Shown piece by piece: positions 35,019 through 46,600 of a stretch of 64,000 nucleotides of DNA (positions are counted from its first letter, which is position 1; each line of letters opens with the position of its first letter). Source of the stretch: Paramarasmius palmivorus (taxonomy: Eukaryota > Basidiomycota > Agaricomycetes > Agaricales > Marasmiaceae). Location: assembly GCA_037176845.1 (NCBI GenBank), contig JAYKXP010000166.1, positions 29,841-93,840 on the forward strand. Reading direction: 5' to 3'. The notes below the pieces were generated by a model that was given only the letters and a program-made list of their open reading frames with translations, was not told where the DNA came from and searched no databases. Position numbers and translations under genes: made by a program.

Positions 35019-36116
35019 CAATGGTGAAACCATAAGGTCTCTTACTGATTGGTCCACAATAACACAAATCCTTATGATCTGATACCACTTTGCAGAAGTC
35101 TGTTATTCCTTTGCAAATCCAATAGGCCTCCTCCTTTCCATGCCTTTCCCAACCAGAAAATCTCTGCTACCCCTGCTAGAACAGTTTCCCTTTCCAACAT
35201 TTACTGCTCTGGTTCAGCAACTTTGCAAATTGTAATGACCGTGCAAACTCCTACTCATTTCCCTGTCTTCCAGTACTATTTCCTCTAGTTCCCTTCCTGC
35301 TTCCGACGTTTTGCCTCCGGAGTTTTCCCACACCCTTCCGGAGTGTTATCCTTGTCTTCTGGACCCTCCAGGCTATTTTCCCACAGTATTCCAGAACCTC
35401 GGAGCACTTATCTACCATATCCTGACCTTTCTCCTATCATCTTGGCATCTATTCCTCATATATACATTCCTTTATACTTCATGCACCTTATGACTTCCAT
35501 ATCTCTTCCATCTACTCTGCCTAGTAGTCATCAGATCATCCCAGGCTGTCACATCCCTTCCAGCTCCCAGTACATTACTCAGTATATAAACTGTCATGTA
35601 TTCCAGTACTGTAGCTTTAGGCAGAAAATCAACCACTAGTAGTGTTGTTCACACTGCTCTATCTTCTCTCTTCTCTGATGGAGTAGTCTCTGTCTTCCCT
35701 GTGGCATGAATATGACACAAATAGACATATTCCTGTATAGTAGAGTGCCAGTCCCAGCGACTTGCTAGTCACAGTAAAGAGTGCTTTAAGATGTCAAAAT
35801 CTGCCTTTGTGAAAGGTATTTAATGCAGTTATACCTCAGATCCTCTGTTTAGGTCCACTTCATTAAAGTAAACTCTGGTTTTAGGTACTTCAATACTAGA
35901 CCAAGGACCTATTTTATCTAAGCCTATCGTTCTAGGTGTCAAGTGCAAGTCCTCACACTTTAATATGTATAAATCTAGGTGTGTCCTCTATTACTAGAGG
36001 AATTTGGACTTGTACTGGTTTCCAAGTCCTAGATCATATGTCTTTTAGCTGACTTATCTCGTGATCTAGACACGAAAATTGCGTGTTTCTGTGTTGTGCC
36101 GAAATGTGGCACATCA
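35019..36116 (+). repeat. Tandem repeat unit DR, copy 1 (interrupted by a solo LTR)
   Basis: Without the 487-bp LTR and its duplication this unit is about 606 bp and aligns end to end with 36785-37394 (610 bp). It runs from ATGGTGAAACCATAAGG to GGCACATCA. The two units are adjacent apart from repeat X, so this is a direct tandem duplication. No coding frame recognised. Confidence 0.8.
35231..35717 (+). repeat. Solo LTR of an unidentified retrotransposon, TSD CAAAT
   Basis: 487 bp beginning TGTAATGACC and ending ATATGACA, flanked by CAAAT (35226-35230 and 35718-35722). The sister unit DR copy 2 lacks it at the matching place, so the insertion is proven by an empty site in the window. TG..CA ends and a 5-bp TSD fit copia or gypsy; the TGTAATGACC start is reminiscent of fungal gypsy LTRs. 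Confidence 0.88.
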
Positions 36117-36779
36117 GCGAAAGCAAGATATACCTAATATGGGTCGTCTAGACCCTGATATGGACTGTTTGACAGCATTTCGTTCTCTTGGTTTTCTTTC
36201 ACAAATGTTTCAAAATTAGTTATACAGACACATATATAAGTTAGATAAAATCTTGGAAAGGCTCAAGCACCCACTGGCCAGTAGCTCAGCACATTGCATT
36301 CAAGTCTAACTCTTCGCAAAGTATCTATACACTAGCCAGTTTGGTTGTCTTCAGTTGTAGAGCTGAAATAGAAATATAAAGCTCTTGTGTGAACTGGTGA
36401 ACAACTTGGTAGCTTTGCAAACAAACTGTCTTTAAGTCCTAAGTTACTTGGGCAACAACTCATTTGAAGACCTAGTTCACTAGGCATCTTGTATCTAAGT
36501 TGCATTAGTGACTTGTTGTTAGCTTTGCTAATAACACTCCACCTTAGTATTTGATGCAAGAGGTTCTGTCCCTCTTCTAGCCCCAAACACACTTGTGGTT
36601 CTTAATTAGAGTCTACATACTATCAACAGTTCACACTATACTATGCACATTGGAACTTAGTAAGATTAGGATTGGTGTTTAAAAGGAGTTAGAGTGAATA
36701 GCTTATAGCTATTGGGTAAGCATTTAGTTAGAGTTAGTTGTTAGTAGACTTAGAGTCTATTACTGTGAAACTACCACTA
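36117..36779 (-). repeat. Repeat X, reverse copy, TSD CATCA
   Basis: 663 bp in reverse orientation to 34352-35018, flanked by CATCA (36112-36116 and 36780-36784). It sits exactly at the junction of the two DR units. In its own orientation it starts TAGTGGTAG and ends CTTTCGC, so it lacks clean TG..CA termini. The 86-codon frame (36592-36332) is kept. Confidence 0.78.
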
Positions 36780-36784
36780 CATCA

Positions 36785-37394
36785 TAATGGTGAAACCATA
36801 AGGTCTCATACTGATGGCCCATGATAGCACAAATCCTTATGATCTGATACTGCTTTGTAGAAGTCTGTTATTCCTTTGCAAATCTGATAGGCCTCCACCT
36901 TTCCATGCCTTTCCCAACCAGAAAATCTCTGCTACCATTGTCAGAACGGTTCCCCCTTTCATGTTTACAGTTCCTGTTTGTCGACTTTGTGAATGAATGT
37001 ATTTCTGGATAGTAGAGTGCATTCTTGAGTCCAGCAGACCCAGTAACCTACTAGTTACAGTAAAGAGTGCTTTAAAATGTCAAAATCCACCTTTGTAAAA
37101 GGTATTTTAATGCAGCTATATCTCAGATCTCTTGTTTTAAGTCTACTTTGTCAAAGTAAACACTGGTTTTAGGTACTTTAGAAATGTACCAAGGACCTAT
37201 TTCATCTAAGCCTATCATTCTAGGTGGTGAGTACAAGTCCTCACAAGTATAACCTAGGCACATCCTCTATTACTAGAGAAATTCAGACTTATATAGGTTT
37301 CCAAGTCTTAGATCATGTGTCATTTGACTGACTTACCTTGTAATTGAGATGCAAAAATTGTGTGTTTCTGTGTTGTACCAAATATGGCACATCA
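36785..37394 (+). repeat. Tandem repeat unit DR, copy 2
   Basis: 610 bp aligned to 35019-36116 minus its LTR insert. Many differences are C/T and G/A transitions, and the copy has fewer CpGs than copy 1. It ends GGCACATCA and is followed by unrelated sequence. Confidence 0.8.
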
Positions 37395-37587
37395 ACAGTT
37401 AGTGATGTTCATGATATATGGTGATGTTCACAGTGTATGGCAGATGGTCATATTCTCTATAATCTACAGGTCCTCTGATAATTGTACCTTTCAAATATAC
37501 TCCAACAGGTGTGATCATGGTCTTGGTGCCATATGGGTGATGCTGCAGCTTCTCTACAGAAGATGGGCCAAGGATGACTGTTGATGT

Positions 37588-38182
37588 TGTGAGGGTACTG
37601 AAACAAAATCACTGAAAAACAGTCATTTTGACACTAATTGTTGTGTTCAGAATCGCACTAGTACATCATACTAAGTACTATATGGACTTGGTATCACTGC
37701 TAGGAACCTAGTAGTGCGCATATGACAAGGAATAAGATAGGTATGCACTGTGTAGTGAATACTAGCTACGCACGCATAGACATTGATGTTGTTGTTAGCC
37801 CTATATTATTGTGCTAGGGTATGCGTTGAAACCTGTAGACTGTATTGATACTCTATTATCAGGCTGGTACCTTATGAAGACACACTACTGTACATGGTAG
37901 ACTTCCTAGTAGGTCATATGGCTACACTATACTTGCACTATGGGACATATGGGATGGGATAGTGAACAAGAACCAACTACCATAGTATAGAAGGACCCTA
38001 GGGGATGAATCAGAGCTATATACCAAATATGATAGAAGCTGGAGGTGTGAGTCACCTTCGAGGTCAGTGTTGCCCGGATTAGAAATGTCTGAGCGACCAG
38101 ATCTTTGATAAAGACAACCATATGGAAGCTTAACAGCTATCCATTATTGATTGGAATATCTCTCGACAATGAGTTGGGATTC
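37588..38182 (-). repeat. R1 repeat, copy 2
   Basis: Reverse-orientation copy of the window's first 594 bp. It starts TGTGAGGGTACTG (the reverse complement of the shared CA-terminated end) and stays alignable to about 38182, where copy 1 runs off the window. No coding frame. Confidence 0.7.
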
Positions 38183-38886
38183 CTATGGCTAGTGCAGATA
38201 CTAGTGAGGGACATATAGTCCTATAGTTAGGAGTTGGATAAATTGCTTGGAGTAGTTGCAATGTTTGGATTCTACTCTAGGACTGTCCTAGGACAAAGAA
38301 AATATAATTTAGAACAACGAGGACATAGAGTCTACCTTCCTTGGATATGGATCTGAAGCATTTTAGTCGAGATCAGACTCCTAGCAAGTTCTGAGTGGAA
38401 TAACTATGTCCCAGCACCAATATCCGAAACATACTTTGCAGAACAGCACCTCCACGTGCCACTTCCTAGCAACTAAAAAGTAATATTACTTGCAGTCCCG
38501 CAAAATAATGTCGAATTCCAACTAATATATACCCAAACATTCCTTTTCTGGTAGATATTTACTTTATATAGACAGAATCCTCTCTTCATTTCCTTTTCTC
38601 ACATAGTTACTATTACTTTATCATGTCCACTCTCACTTATATGTAAAAATATGTATGTGTGCAGGTATATAAGCAGCAGAGATTCCGCTAGGAAGCTCTT
38701 AAGCAATTACCCTGCTATATACATAGCTCTAGAGCTCAATAGCAAAGTTTTTGACTTCTATTATTGTTGACCATAGAGGCAATGTGTGCTTAGAACATAA
38801 ACTTAGAAAATAAAACCTTGAAAAGCCCTTCTCTATATTTTACTAGAGTTGTGAAATCAGAACTTTGAGATATCCATAGGACAGAG
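38183..38886. other. Unassigned flank of copia-B
   Basis: AT-rich, no frame of note. It may be the rest of R1. Ends with the copia-B target duplication CAGAG (38882-38886). Confidence 0.3.
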
Positions 38887-39301
38887 TGTTGAGATTATAG
38901 TAACGCCTGTAGTAGTCACTAGACTCCAAGGATGTAACTTATCTCCTATCCTGATATTAATGATTAATTAATATAGCTACTCCATAGTATACAACTCATG
39001 TAGAACACTTTTAGATATAATCACTATTGGTAGTAGTTACATAGTACATGCAATATGGGCATGTTGTACTCCACAACATGCTGTTTACTAGTGGTACAGT
39101 TGTGTATATTTGATCTTACCACTCTTTTACTCTATGACTTACTTTATGCATACATAGTTGTATTTCCAGTATATAAACTGTAGTAAATACGCTCTGTGGA
39201 CAATAAGTCTTTCTGACTATTCTCTGTGCTCTCTACTCATTAGCTCTCTCCACTTGGTAAGTGGTTGTCACCTCACTCGCTACGCTATTCCTGTTTCAAC
39301 A
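38887..39301 (+). repeat. Copia-B 5' LTR
   Basis: 415 bp, TGTTGAGATTATAG..CTGTTTCAACA, paired with 48205-48619. Confidence 0.95.
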
Positions 39302-39315
39302 GGTTATGGGCCCCG
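39302..39315 (+). promoter_or_regulatory. Copia-B primer-binding site (initiator tRNA-Met anticodon arm)
   Basis: GGTTATGGGCCCCG directly follows the LTR and is identical to the site of copia-A and copia-C, although the LTRs share no extended similarity. Confidence 0.85.
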
Positions 39316-40020
39316 TGAATTGTTCATGGTTGATGACCGTCCCGTTGGACTGGTAGTGGTGGTGTTGGCTCTTGTAGTTGGGTAACCAATGGTAAGAGTA
39401 GGCTATTTCCATTTGTGGGCGCTAAAATATATATGTGCCCTAAAAACCCTGCTAACATATGTAATAGTAAGGCCTATGGGAGCAAAGGATAAGGCAAGGC
39501 ACTACTGTAAGTCCTTCGCCAATCTCCTGCCATGCTTTGGCACGACCCCGTTCAGCCTGCAAGGGTGTAGAGGGCGTGTTTTAGCCTGTCCAGGCAATAT
39601 CCCGGTAACCCTGGTGAGCCATGAGGCAATAGAAGTCGGCACTCCTTGGGCCCCCCGTAGAAATACGACTCCTGCGGAAAGGTTAAGTCCCTTTCACATG
39701 TAGTACGCCAGGATGACAGGCACTTTATTGTGCTAGCCACGCTGGCTCCCTTGATCAGCACCTGGACACTGTCTTTTGCGGAGGCACTTTCTTAATTACC
39801 TCACGGTGACATTCTTTTATTGGATAGCCTTTTTATGTACAAATAAAGCTAGTCCAGGCGGAAGAGGACCGGATAGCTATAGGAGAAGGAAATACACCAC
39901 TTTTACTGGTTATTAACACTGGGTCACATTGCTGGAATGAACGTGGCAACTGTAACTTGCTGAGAAAGGATAATTGACTCACTTGTTTTAGTAAACCACT
40001 GGAATTAGTTACTCCATTCT
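39316..40020 (+). other. Copia-B long leader with a CpG-rich segment
   Basis: About 700 bp separate the primer site from Gag, against about 190 bp in copia-A. The part 39540-39870 is visibly richer in G+C and CpG than the rest of the element. An open frame of 104 codons (39389-39703) matches nothing I know. It could be a packaging or translation leader, or host sequence picked up by the element. Confidence 0.4.
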
Positions 40021-40069
40021 ACAATGTCTTCTGATTAAATCCTCCGGTCTCCTTGCTTCTGTTCCCTTT

Positions 40070-40700
40070 CTCAGCTCTGAAAACTGGGATCAGTGGGACA
40101 CTTGCCTTGCAGGCTATGCCTGCTTTACCAAGATCTATAAAGCCTTTTACGTCGAACAACCAAAAGTGGTTAAAGACAAAAACAGGTCTATTCTTAATCA
40201 GGATGCAATTGATGATTGGGACAATATGAATATGCAGGCTCTAGGCTTGCTAATTCTCTGTATACCAACTTCTATGCATTATTTGATTTCGAAATGCAAG
40301 AAAGCCTCAGAAGCATATGACATCCTTAAGGAGAAATTTGGTACACTAGGTCCTGCCGGCATTTTTACTGATTTTAAAGATGCCATTCATTTTCAACTGT
40401 CTGATAACGTTGATCCCATGCCTGCTATGACGTCTCTTCAATCTCTTTTTAATAAAGCTTGATAATCTCGGTCTGAAGTTGTCAGAGTCGGTTAAATGCA
40501 TGATTTTGCTTGCTGCTTTGCCAAAATCCTGGGAAAATCTTTCGGCTTTGATCCTCGCAAATAGGACCTTGGATCCCATTAAATTGGATGCCATCAGGGG
40601 GAATCAGAAAAGAAGAAGAAGCACAAGCACAGCAAAAAAGAAAAAGGCGAGAAGTCCAACAAGACTCAGGTCGAAGTTGCAACACTTGCCACCACTAGCT
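40070..40700 (+). pseudogene. Copia-B Gag (UBN2 type), frame-shifted
   Basis: Reads SSENWDQWDTCLAGY, then a PKVVKDK-like linker, ISKCKKASEAYDILKEKFG and IHFQLSDN, the UBN2 Gag pattern. A shift near 40462 moves to the next frame (LDNLGLKLSESVKCMILLAALPKSWENL). The tail is Lys/Arg-rich, and no zinc knuckle is visible. The start codon region around 40024 is followed by a stop in its own frame. Confidence 0.75.
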
Positions 40701-40979
40701 CATTGCCTAGTTCTTCTACTCCTGCTCGCATCAGCTCATACACCATCAACAACAACAGCTGGTATGAAGAAGTTGAGATCATCAACGAAGGGACTGACAA
40801 TGCTATGATCTTCTGGTACGATAAATTAAAACCTTCTTTTAATAAGTTCATTGATCGCCTGCAACAGATTCCACGTGCATTCCAACAAGTATGTAGTTCT
40901 CATGCATCTTCATGTATGCCTGCCGAATATGTATCTATATCATGTCCACATGCCAAACAATATGAATCTGTCACACTCA

Positions 40980-42340
40980 ATATTCTTCAACTGTGTGAAA
41001 CTGAGAATCATCCATGTCATCATAATAATGGACCTATTCAATATTGGGTTGCTGATTTGGATGCTTCAATTCATGTCACTAGAAACATAAACAACTTCTC
41101 ATTGTATGAACCCTCATCACACCGAATTCCAGTGAATACCGCAAATGCTCAGTCCATGGTTTATCTCGAAGGTAAAGGTACTGTTGTAATGCATCACAAT
41201 AACCGGATAATCACAATTGACCCTGTGTACTACCAACCACACTGCCACAACCATCTATTGTCCACAGGATTGATCAACAAATTGGGTTATGTCACAACCA
41301 GTGATGATGAAAGAACTCAGATCAGATCTAAATGAGACCAATCTTTATTAATGACAATGGAACCACTAATAAAAGGCGAAACCATTCATTGGCTTGAATC
41401 AGAGATTGTACATCCTGAAACAACTGATCTTCATAACCCACCATCCTTTAACCAAGTAATGGACACTTATACCTGGCACAACCGATTTGGGCATCCATCT
41501 GATAAAGTATTTAGTCGTATTAAAGATTCTACCACAGGCTTTCCCAAAACATTAATTAAGAATCAACCTGATGTCTGTGAAGGCTGTGCCCTTGGAAAGA
41601 TGCATGGAAAACCTCATCGATCCTCGGAGAAGCGAGCTTCGGCTCCGTTAGAATTGATTCATGCTGATCTGTTTGAACTACCCACATTATCATATTCTCG
41701 CAAGAAATATGTGGCAACATTCTTAGATGATAATGTCTCCTTTGTAGCCTCGTTCTTCTTAGCAAAGAAATCACAAGCTTTTACTGAATTTTGCAACTAT
41801 AAAAAGTTCGTCGAAAAACAGACTAGTCTAAAAATCAAGAAGCTTTGTGTTGATTGAGGAGGAGAGTTTTCATCAACAGAATTCATTAATTACTTGGGAG
41901 CACATGGCATCATTCATGAAAGAACCGTTGCTACAATACATGAACAAAACGACAGAGCGGAATGAATTCATCAAATGCTCAGTGACAAATCAGAGTGCAT
42001 GCATCTAATGGCTGGCTGCCCTGAGTCATGGTGGGAATTTTCATTTCACACCGCCATTCATGTTTATAACTGTATGCCATTAAAACAGATCAATTATATG
42101 ACACCTGTAGAAGCCTTTTTAGGTAAAAAGCCTGATGTATCTTATTTCCGTACTTTTAGCTGTGGAGCTTATGTTCATATTCCGATTGAAAAACAGAAGA
42201 ACAAACTCGCCCCTACTAAGTCAGAATTAATGACATTTATTGGCTATGAATCTGGTACCAAAGGATACCGCTTCATGCGCTCAGACAATACCATATTTAT
42301 CGGTGAACATGGTTTCTTTTTAGAATCCATATTTCCCAGG
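40980..42340 (+). pseudogene. Copia-B protease and integrase
   Basis: Protease: YWVADLDASIHVT, where the family has D-S/T-G-A-S/T, so the catalytic triplet has become D-L-D. The Ser-to-Leu change fits TCG to TTG. GAG-pre-integrase: WHNRFGHPSDKVFSRI..CEGCALGKMHGKPH. Integrase: LELIHADLFELP, KKLCVD-stop-GGEF (stop 41855-41857) and NDRAE-stop-IHQM (stop 41963-41965, where AER is strongly conserved), then the SFHTAIHVYNCMP and YFRTFSCGAYVHIP blocks. Catalytic D, D and E remain. Confidence 0.88.
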
Positions 42341-42702
42341 AAGAAGTCCTCTCAAGAGCATCCACTTCCACCTTTTTCTGAAGGAGATATACCTAATTTA
42401 GAAATCCCTTCATTTGATGAACCGCAACCTGGCCCATCACACAGACCGCCAACTCCGTTTAACTATGATCCACCAAGATCTGGAGATGACAATTCTGATT
42501 CAGACTCTGATCGTCCCAATCATGATATTCCTAATCAGGAACCTCCACGTCATTTTCATCCACCACCTGCACGTCCTCCTACTCCACCTCAGCCAAATCC
42601 ATTTAGTTATAGGCCAGAGGATGTAGAAGAATGGAGATGTTTAAATCCAGGTTCTTGTAATTGTCAATCGGCTCCAAGATACATCCCTGAAACAGGATCT
42701 TA

Positions 42703-42768
42703 GAAACATCAGACAGGCCCAAAACCTCACACATTTAGAAACATCAGACAGGCCCAAAACCTCACACA
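42703..42768 (+). repeat. 35-bp tandem duplication in the copia-B hinge
   Basis: GAAACATCAGACAGGCCCAA and the following CCTCACACA recur once after TTTA. The direct duplication changes the frame between integrase and RT. Confidence 0.9.
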
Positions 42769-42799
42769 TGCCATCTTCTTGTGCCGCTACGTGCGCCTA

Positions 42800-43690
42800 G
42801 GAACGCTGTGCCTGGTTCTTCTTCAGTGCCTGAAAATGTTAATCCACGTCAACCATCATTGGAACCATATGTTGATGCCCCTGCAGATGACAGTATCAAA
42901 ATGGATCCAGATGCAGATATGAGACGTCCAGAAAGTCCATATGACCCGGATGATTGAGTGGATGACCCTGAAACTATTTTATCTCAATTAGCTCAAGGAG
43001 GAGGAGAACCACTTCTATCGTTTTTAATGCAACAGACTGAAACTGACAATAAGAATAAATCCTTTAAAGAATGGAACTTTCATGACATCCTAAAGTTGCC
43101 AAAGGATCAATTCGATCAGTGGATGGCTAAATGTGAAGAAGAGATCTCTGATCTCAAACAAAGAGGAGTCTTCGAAGAATGTGATCTGCCAAAAGGCAAA
43201 AAGGCAATCAAATGCCAATGGGTCTTTAATCAAAAGTCTGATGGTCGTAAAAGATCTCGACTTGTTGCAAAAGGTTTTAGTCAATGAGAAGGTGTGGACT
43301 ATAATGAACTGTTTTCCCTAGTCATACATTATGAAACTGTTAGATTACTCTTTGCACTTGCTGCTCTTGAAGATTGGAATATCGAGGCAGTTGATGTAAA
43401 GACAGCATTCTTATATGGTGCTCTTGACGGAGAAATCTATATGGAACAACCAGAAGGGTTTAACAAGAAAAACCCTAATAAGGTTTGGCGCCTTAAGAAA
43501 GCCCTGTATGGTCTTAAACAAGCAAGCCTTGCCTGGTGGTGTAAATGCAATGAGTCAATGCTCAAACTAGGTTTTAAGCGCTGCTGATCAGATGCAGGTG
43601 TTTATGTTTATGAAAAAGGTGACCAAGAGATCTACGCCATTATTTATGTAGATGATGCACTATTTCTTGGCAAAGATCGAAAGTTAGTCT
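42800..43690 (+). pseudogene. Copia-B reverse transcriptase, N-terminal two thirds
   Basis: Pro/Asp-rich hinge, then a TGA at 42955-42957, a KGKKAIKCQWVF block, RSRLVAKGFSQ-stop (43285-43287), EGVDYNELFSLV, VDVKTAFLYGALDGEIYMEQP, LKKALYGLKQASLAW, GFKRC-stop (43585-43587), SDAGVYVYEKGD and IIYVDDALF (YVDD motif). The hAT element cuts the gene at 43690, shortly after YVDD. Stops at SQ(R)EGVDY and C(R)SDAGVY sit where related proteins have arginine. Confidence 0.9.
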
Positions 43691-46600
43691 TAAGGCCCAG
43701 CACAGGTTGGCAGGAATGTAGTGGGTCACGGGAATTCCCGTATGCGGGTACAGGTGTGGGTGGGAATTTTCATACCCACTGTAACCCACCAGCTACATCA
43801 AGTGTCAAAGCTGATTTTCGAGATGTTATAACATATATATCAGCCTATGTAGTATCTGTACTGCTCGATGAACGGAGATTTGAGACACCACTGATTCCAA
43901 AGTCAAGGTTGCCAAGCCCGCGAAAAAGTGTAGTAAACCCTCAGCGTCATCTAGTGCAACTCACCAGGCCATTGTTGACAGTGATATCAAGGATGTTATG
44001 CCAACTACGGCCATAGGAACGTCAGCATCAGCTCCAACAACAACAAAAACACACTCTACCTCAAGTACCATGGGCGCAACTGTGGCAGCCAACAGCAAAG
44101 CCAATTCAGGATCTAAGAGGGCACCTTCTGTTGACATTGAAGAGGTTGAAGACGAAGAAGAAAATGATGAACAGGAGCTTAGTGAGTCATTCACCCCTAA
44201 TGAAAGAGTGGCCATTACTCACCTCACATAGCCCGTAAAATGGCAGGTTGGACTTCAGCAGTCTACGGCTTTTATCAAAAGCCAACTGTACAGTATGTCA
44301 ACAACCGGAAATGCCATGTTTTCAAGTGTATCAAATGTTCGACAAAAGTGAAACGTTACCAAGATATGACTGACTGCAATTCCTCAAAGGCCTTGAAGAA
44401 TCATGCAGAGAGTTGCAGTGGGGCTGAAGCTATATCAGTTGCGATGGCGTCAGGAGAGACACCTGATGCTGTTCAGAAGAAGATTGAGCTTGCTGCAAAG
44501 GGAAAAAATGGAACTATACCTTTAATGTTTGATGTGTTGCGTAAAATAGGTGTCGCGGTCTACTCAGCGATCCAACATACTCTAGTGAGTGTATATTTGA
44601 GGTTGAACTGGATTGGAACTCACCTGACATGGATCTTGAAGCGCCGAAATTGTATGTTGGGTATCAGAGAACTGTCGGCCATTTGAGATAGTTACCGATC
44701 GTGGATTCAACAGCCTCATGAAGACTGGCCATCCTGGTTATTGGATACCTCATCCAACAGTGGTATCCCGCGATGTAAAGCTTGCGTTTGCCAAGACTCA
44801 CCAGTGGGTCTCGAAGATGCTACGGGTACATGAATTGTTGTATTCACAGAAGAATAGCTGACTGAACTCACTGCCAGGAATATAAGGGTGACATAAGCTT
44901 TGCGACAGATGCATGGACTTCGTTGAACCATAAATCCTTTGTAGCAATCACAGCGCACATTATTGATGATGATGGTGATCTGTTGGTCATACTTCTTGAC
45001 TTTTTCAAACTCCCTGAGGTGTGTATCTGTTGTGGTTCATGTTTTGAGATGACTGATTTTGATGGTTGCGGTTGATAGTCTCATACAGGTCGTACACTTG
45101 CACGAGAATTCACCCATGTCCTGGATGAATTTGGCATTGCAGATAAGGTGAGTAAAGAATGTTTACAAGGATAAGAGTGCTCACCTTCTGCCAGATACTC
45201 TGTATCACAGGGGATAATGCAACGAACAATGATGCCATGGTGAAACACCTTGGCCATGCTCTCGATGCCTATCCTGGTGAAAAGCATCGTACCTGCTGCT
45301 TTGCCCATACGCTCAACCTTGTTGCCAAGTCTTTCCTGCGCCTATATGACCCTCCAAAAAAGAATGATGGTGAAATTGACGATGGGGATTTTGATGTGGT
45401 TCAGTGCTTGGCAGAAGGCGAAGATGTTGATCTTGAATTAAGTGCTGAGGAGATGGTAGCACTGGAGAGGGAATTGGAGGAAATGGGAGAGCACCTTGAA
45501 TGTGGAGCAGGGGCCATGGATGCTAAAGTCAACGAGGACAGATTCATTGATGCTTGTGATGGGCTGAATGAACATAAGGCAACTCAATTGAATGTTGAAG
45601 CACAGCCCATCCGTGGAGCTCTTGTTAAGGTTTGCTGCTGTCTCAATCTCATTGGTTGCTATTCACAATCATGTTCCAATAGATTCGGACCATATCATCA
45701 CTTCTCTGACCATCCTCCTACCATCTTGAAAAGCTACTTTTAGCCCAGGCAGGCTTTTCCATACAGATCCTACCTCGAGATGTCCAAACATGGTGGAACT
45801 CAACTTTTATCATGCTGGATTTCATGCTCTGATACAGGACAGCAATTACGGTCTTTACAGCCAACAAGGACAACAAACTATGAGAGTGGGAGCTGGAAGA
45901 TGAGGAATGGGAGCTATTAGGGGCTCTTAGGGATTCACTCGAGGTATGTATCATTGCAATGGTCAGCTTTGTCTCTTGTTTGCTAACAGTTTCACTAGAT
46001 TTTGAAGGAGGCCACAGATTTCTTCTTCTCACACTCACCTACTATTGCCGACGTCATCCCCGTTATCAATACTATTGACAACTTTTTTGCCACTCATGTT
46101 TATGAACGTACAAAGGAAGTTGGGGACAAGATTGTTTCGGAACATGTCGAAGTCAGCAACATGTTGACGTTGAGCCTTATAGCAGCAAAATAAACCTTGA
46201 ACAAATACTATGACTTGACGGACCGTGCAAGTGTGTTTCAAATCACAATGGGTATGTTTTGATTCTAATCTCATCATCCTCAAGCTCATTTCACGTTGGT
46301 CCCTTAGTACTGCATCCCAGTTGAAAGCTTGAATACTTCTGCGAGCTCAACTGGCTATCAAGCTGGATTGATGAAGCCCATGCACTTACAAGGTCTCGTT
46401 ATCTTGAACATTATCACAATCAGACGGAGCTCCTTGACCCATCCAAACTGTCTAGCCCACGCAAGAAGCCTAAGAATGCAAAGAAGGAAAAGTTCAAGGT
46501 GAGTAACTCATTATATCGATATATCATAGTCAATAACATGCCGTTTTTTCATTAGTCCACAGCACCAAACATGTTCCTTACCCAGTCGCGCTCCAAAGCA

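Noticed and set aside
39389..39703. 104-codon frame in the copia-B leader as a separate gene
   Set aside because: No family, and position in a leader. Kept only as an observation on composition.
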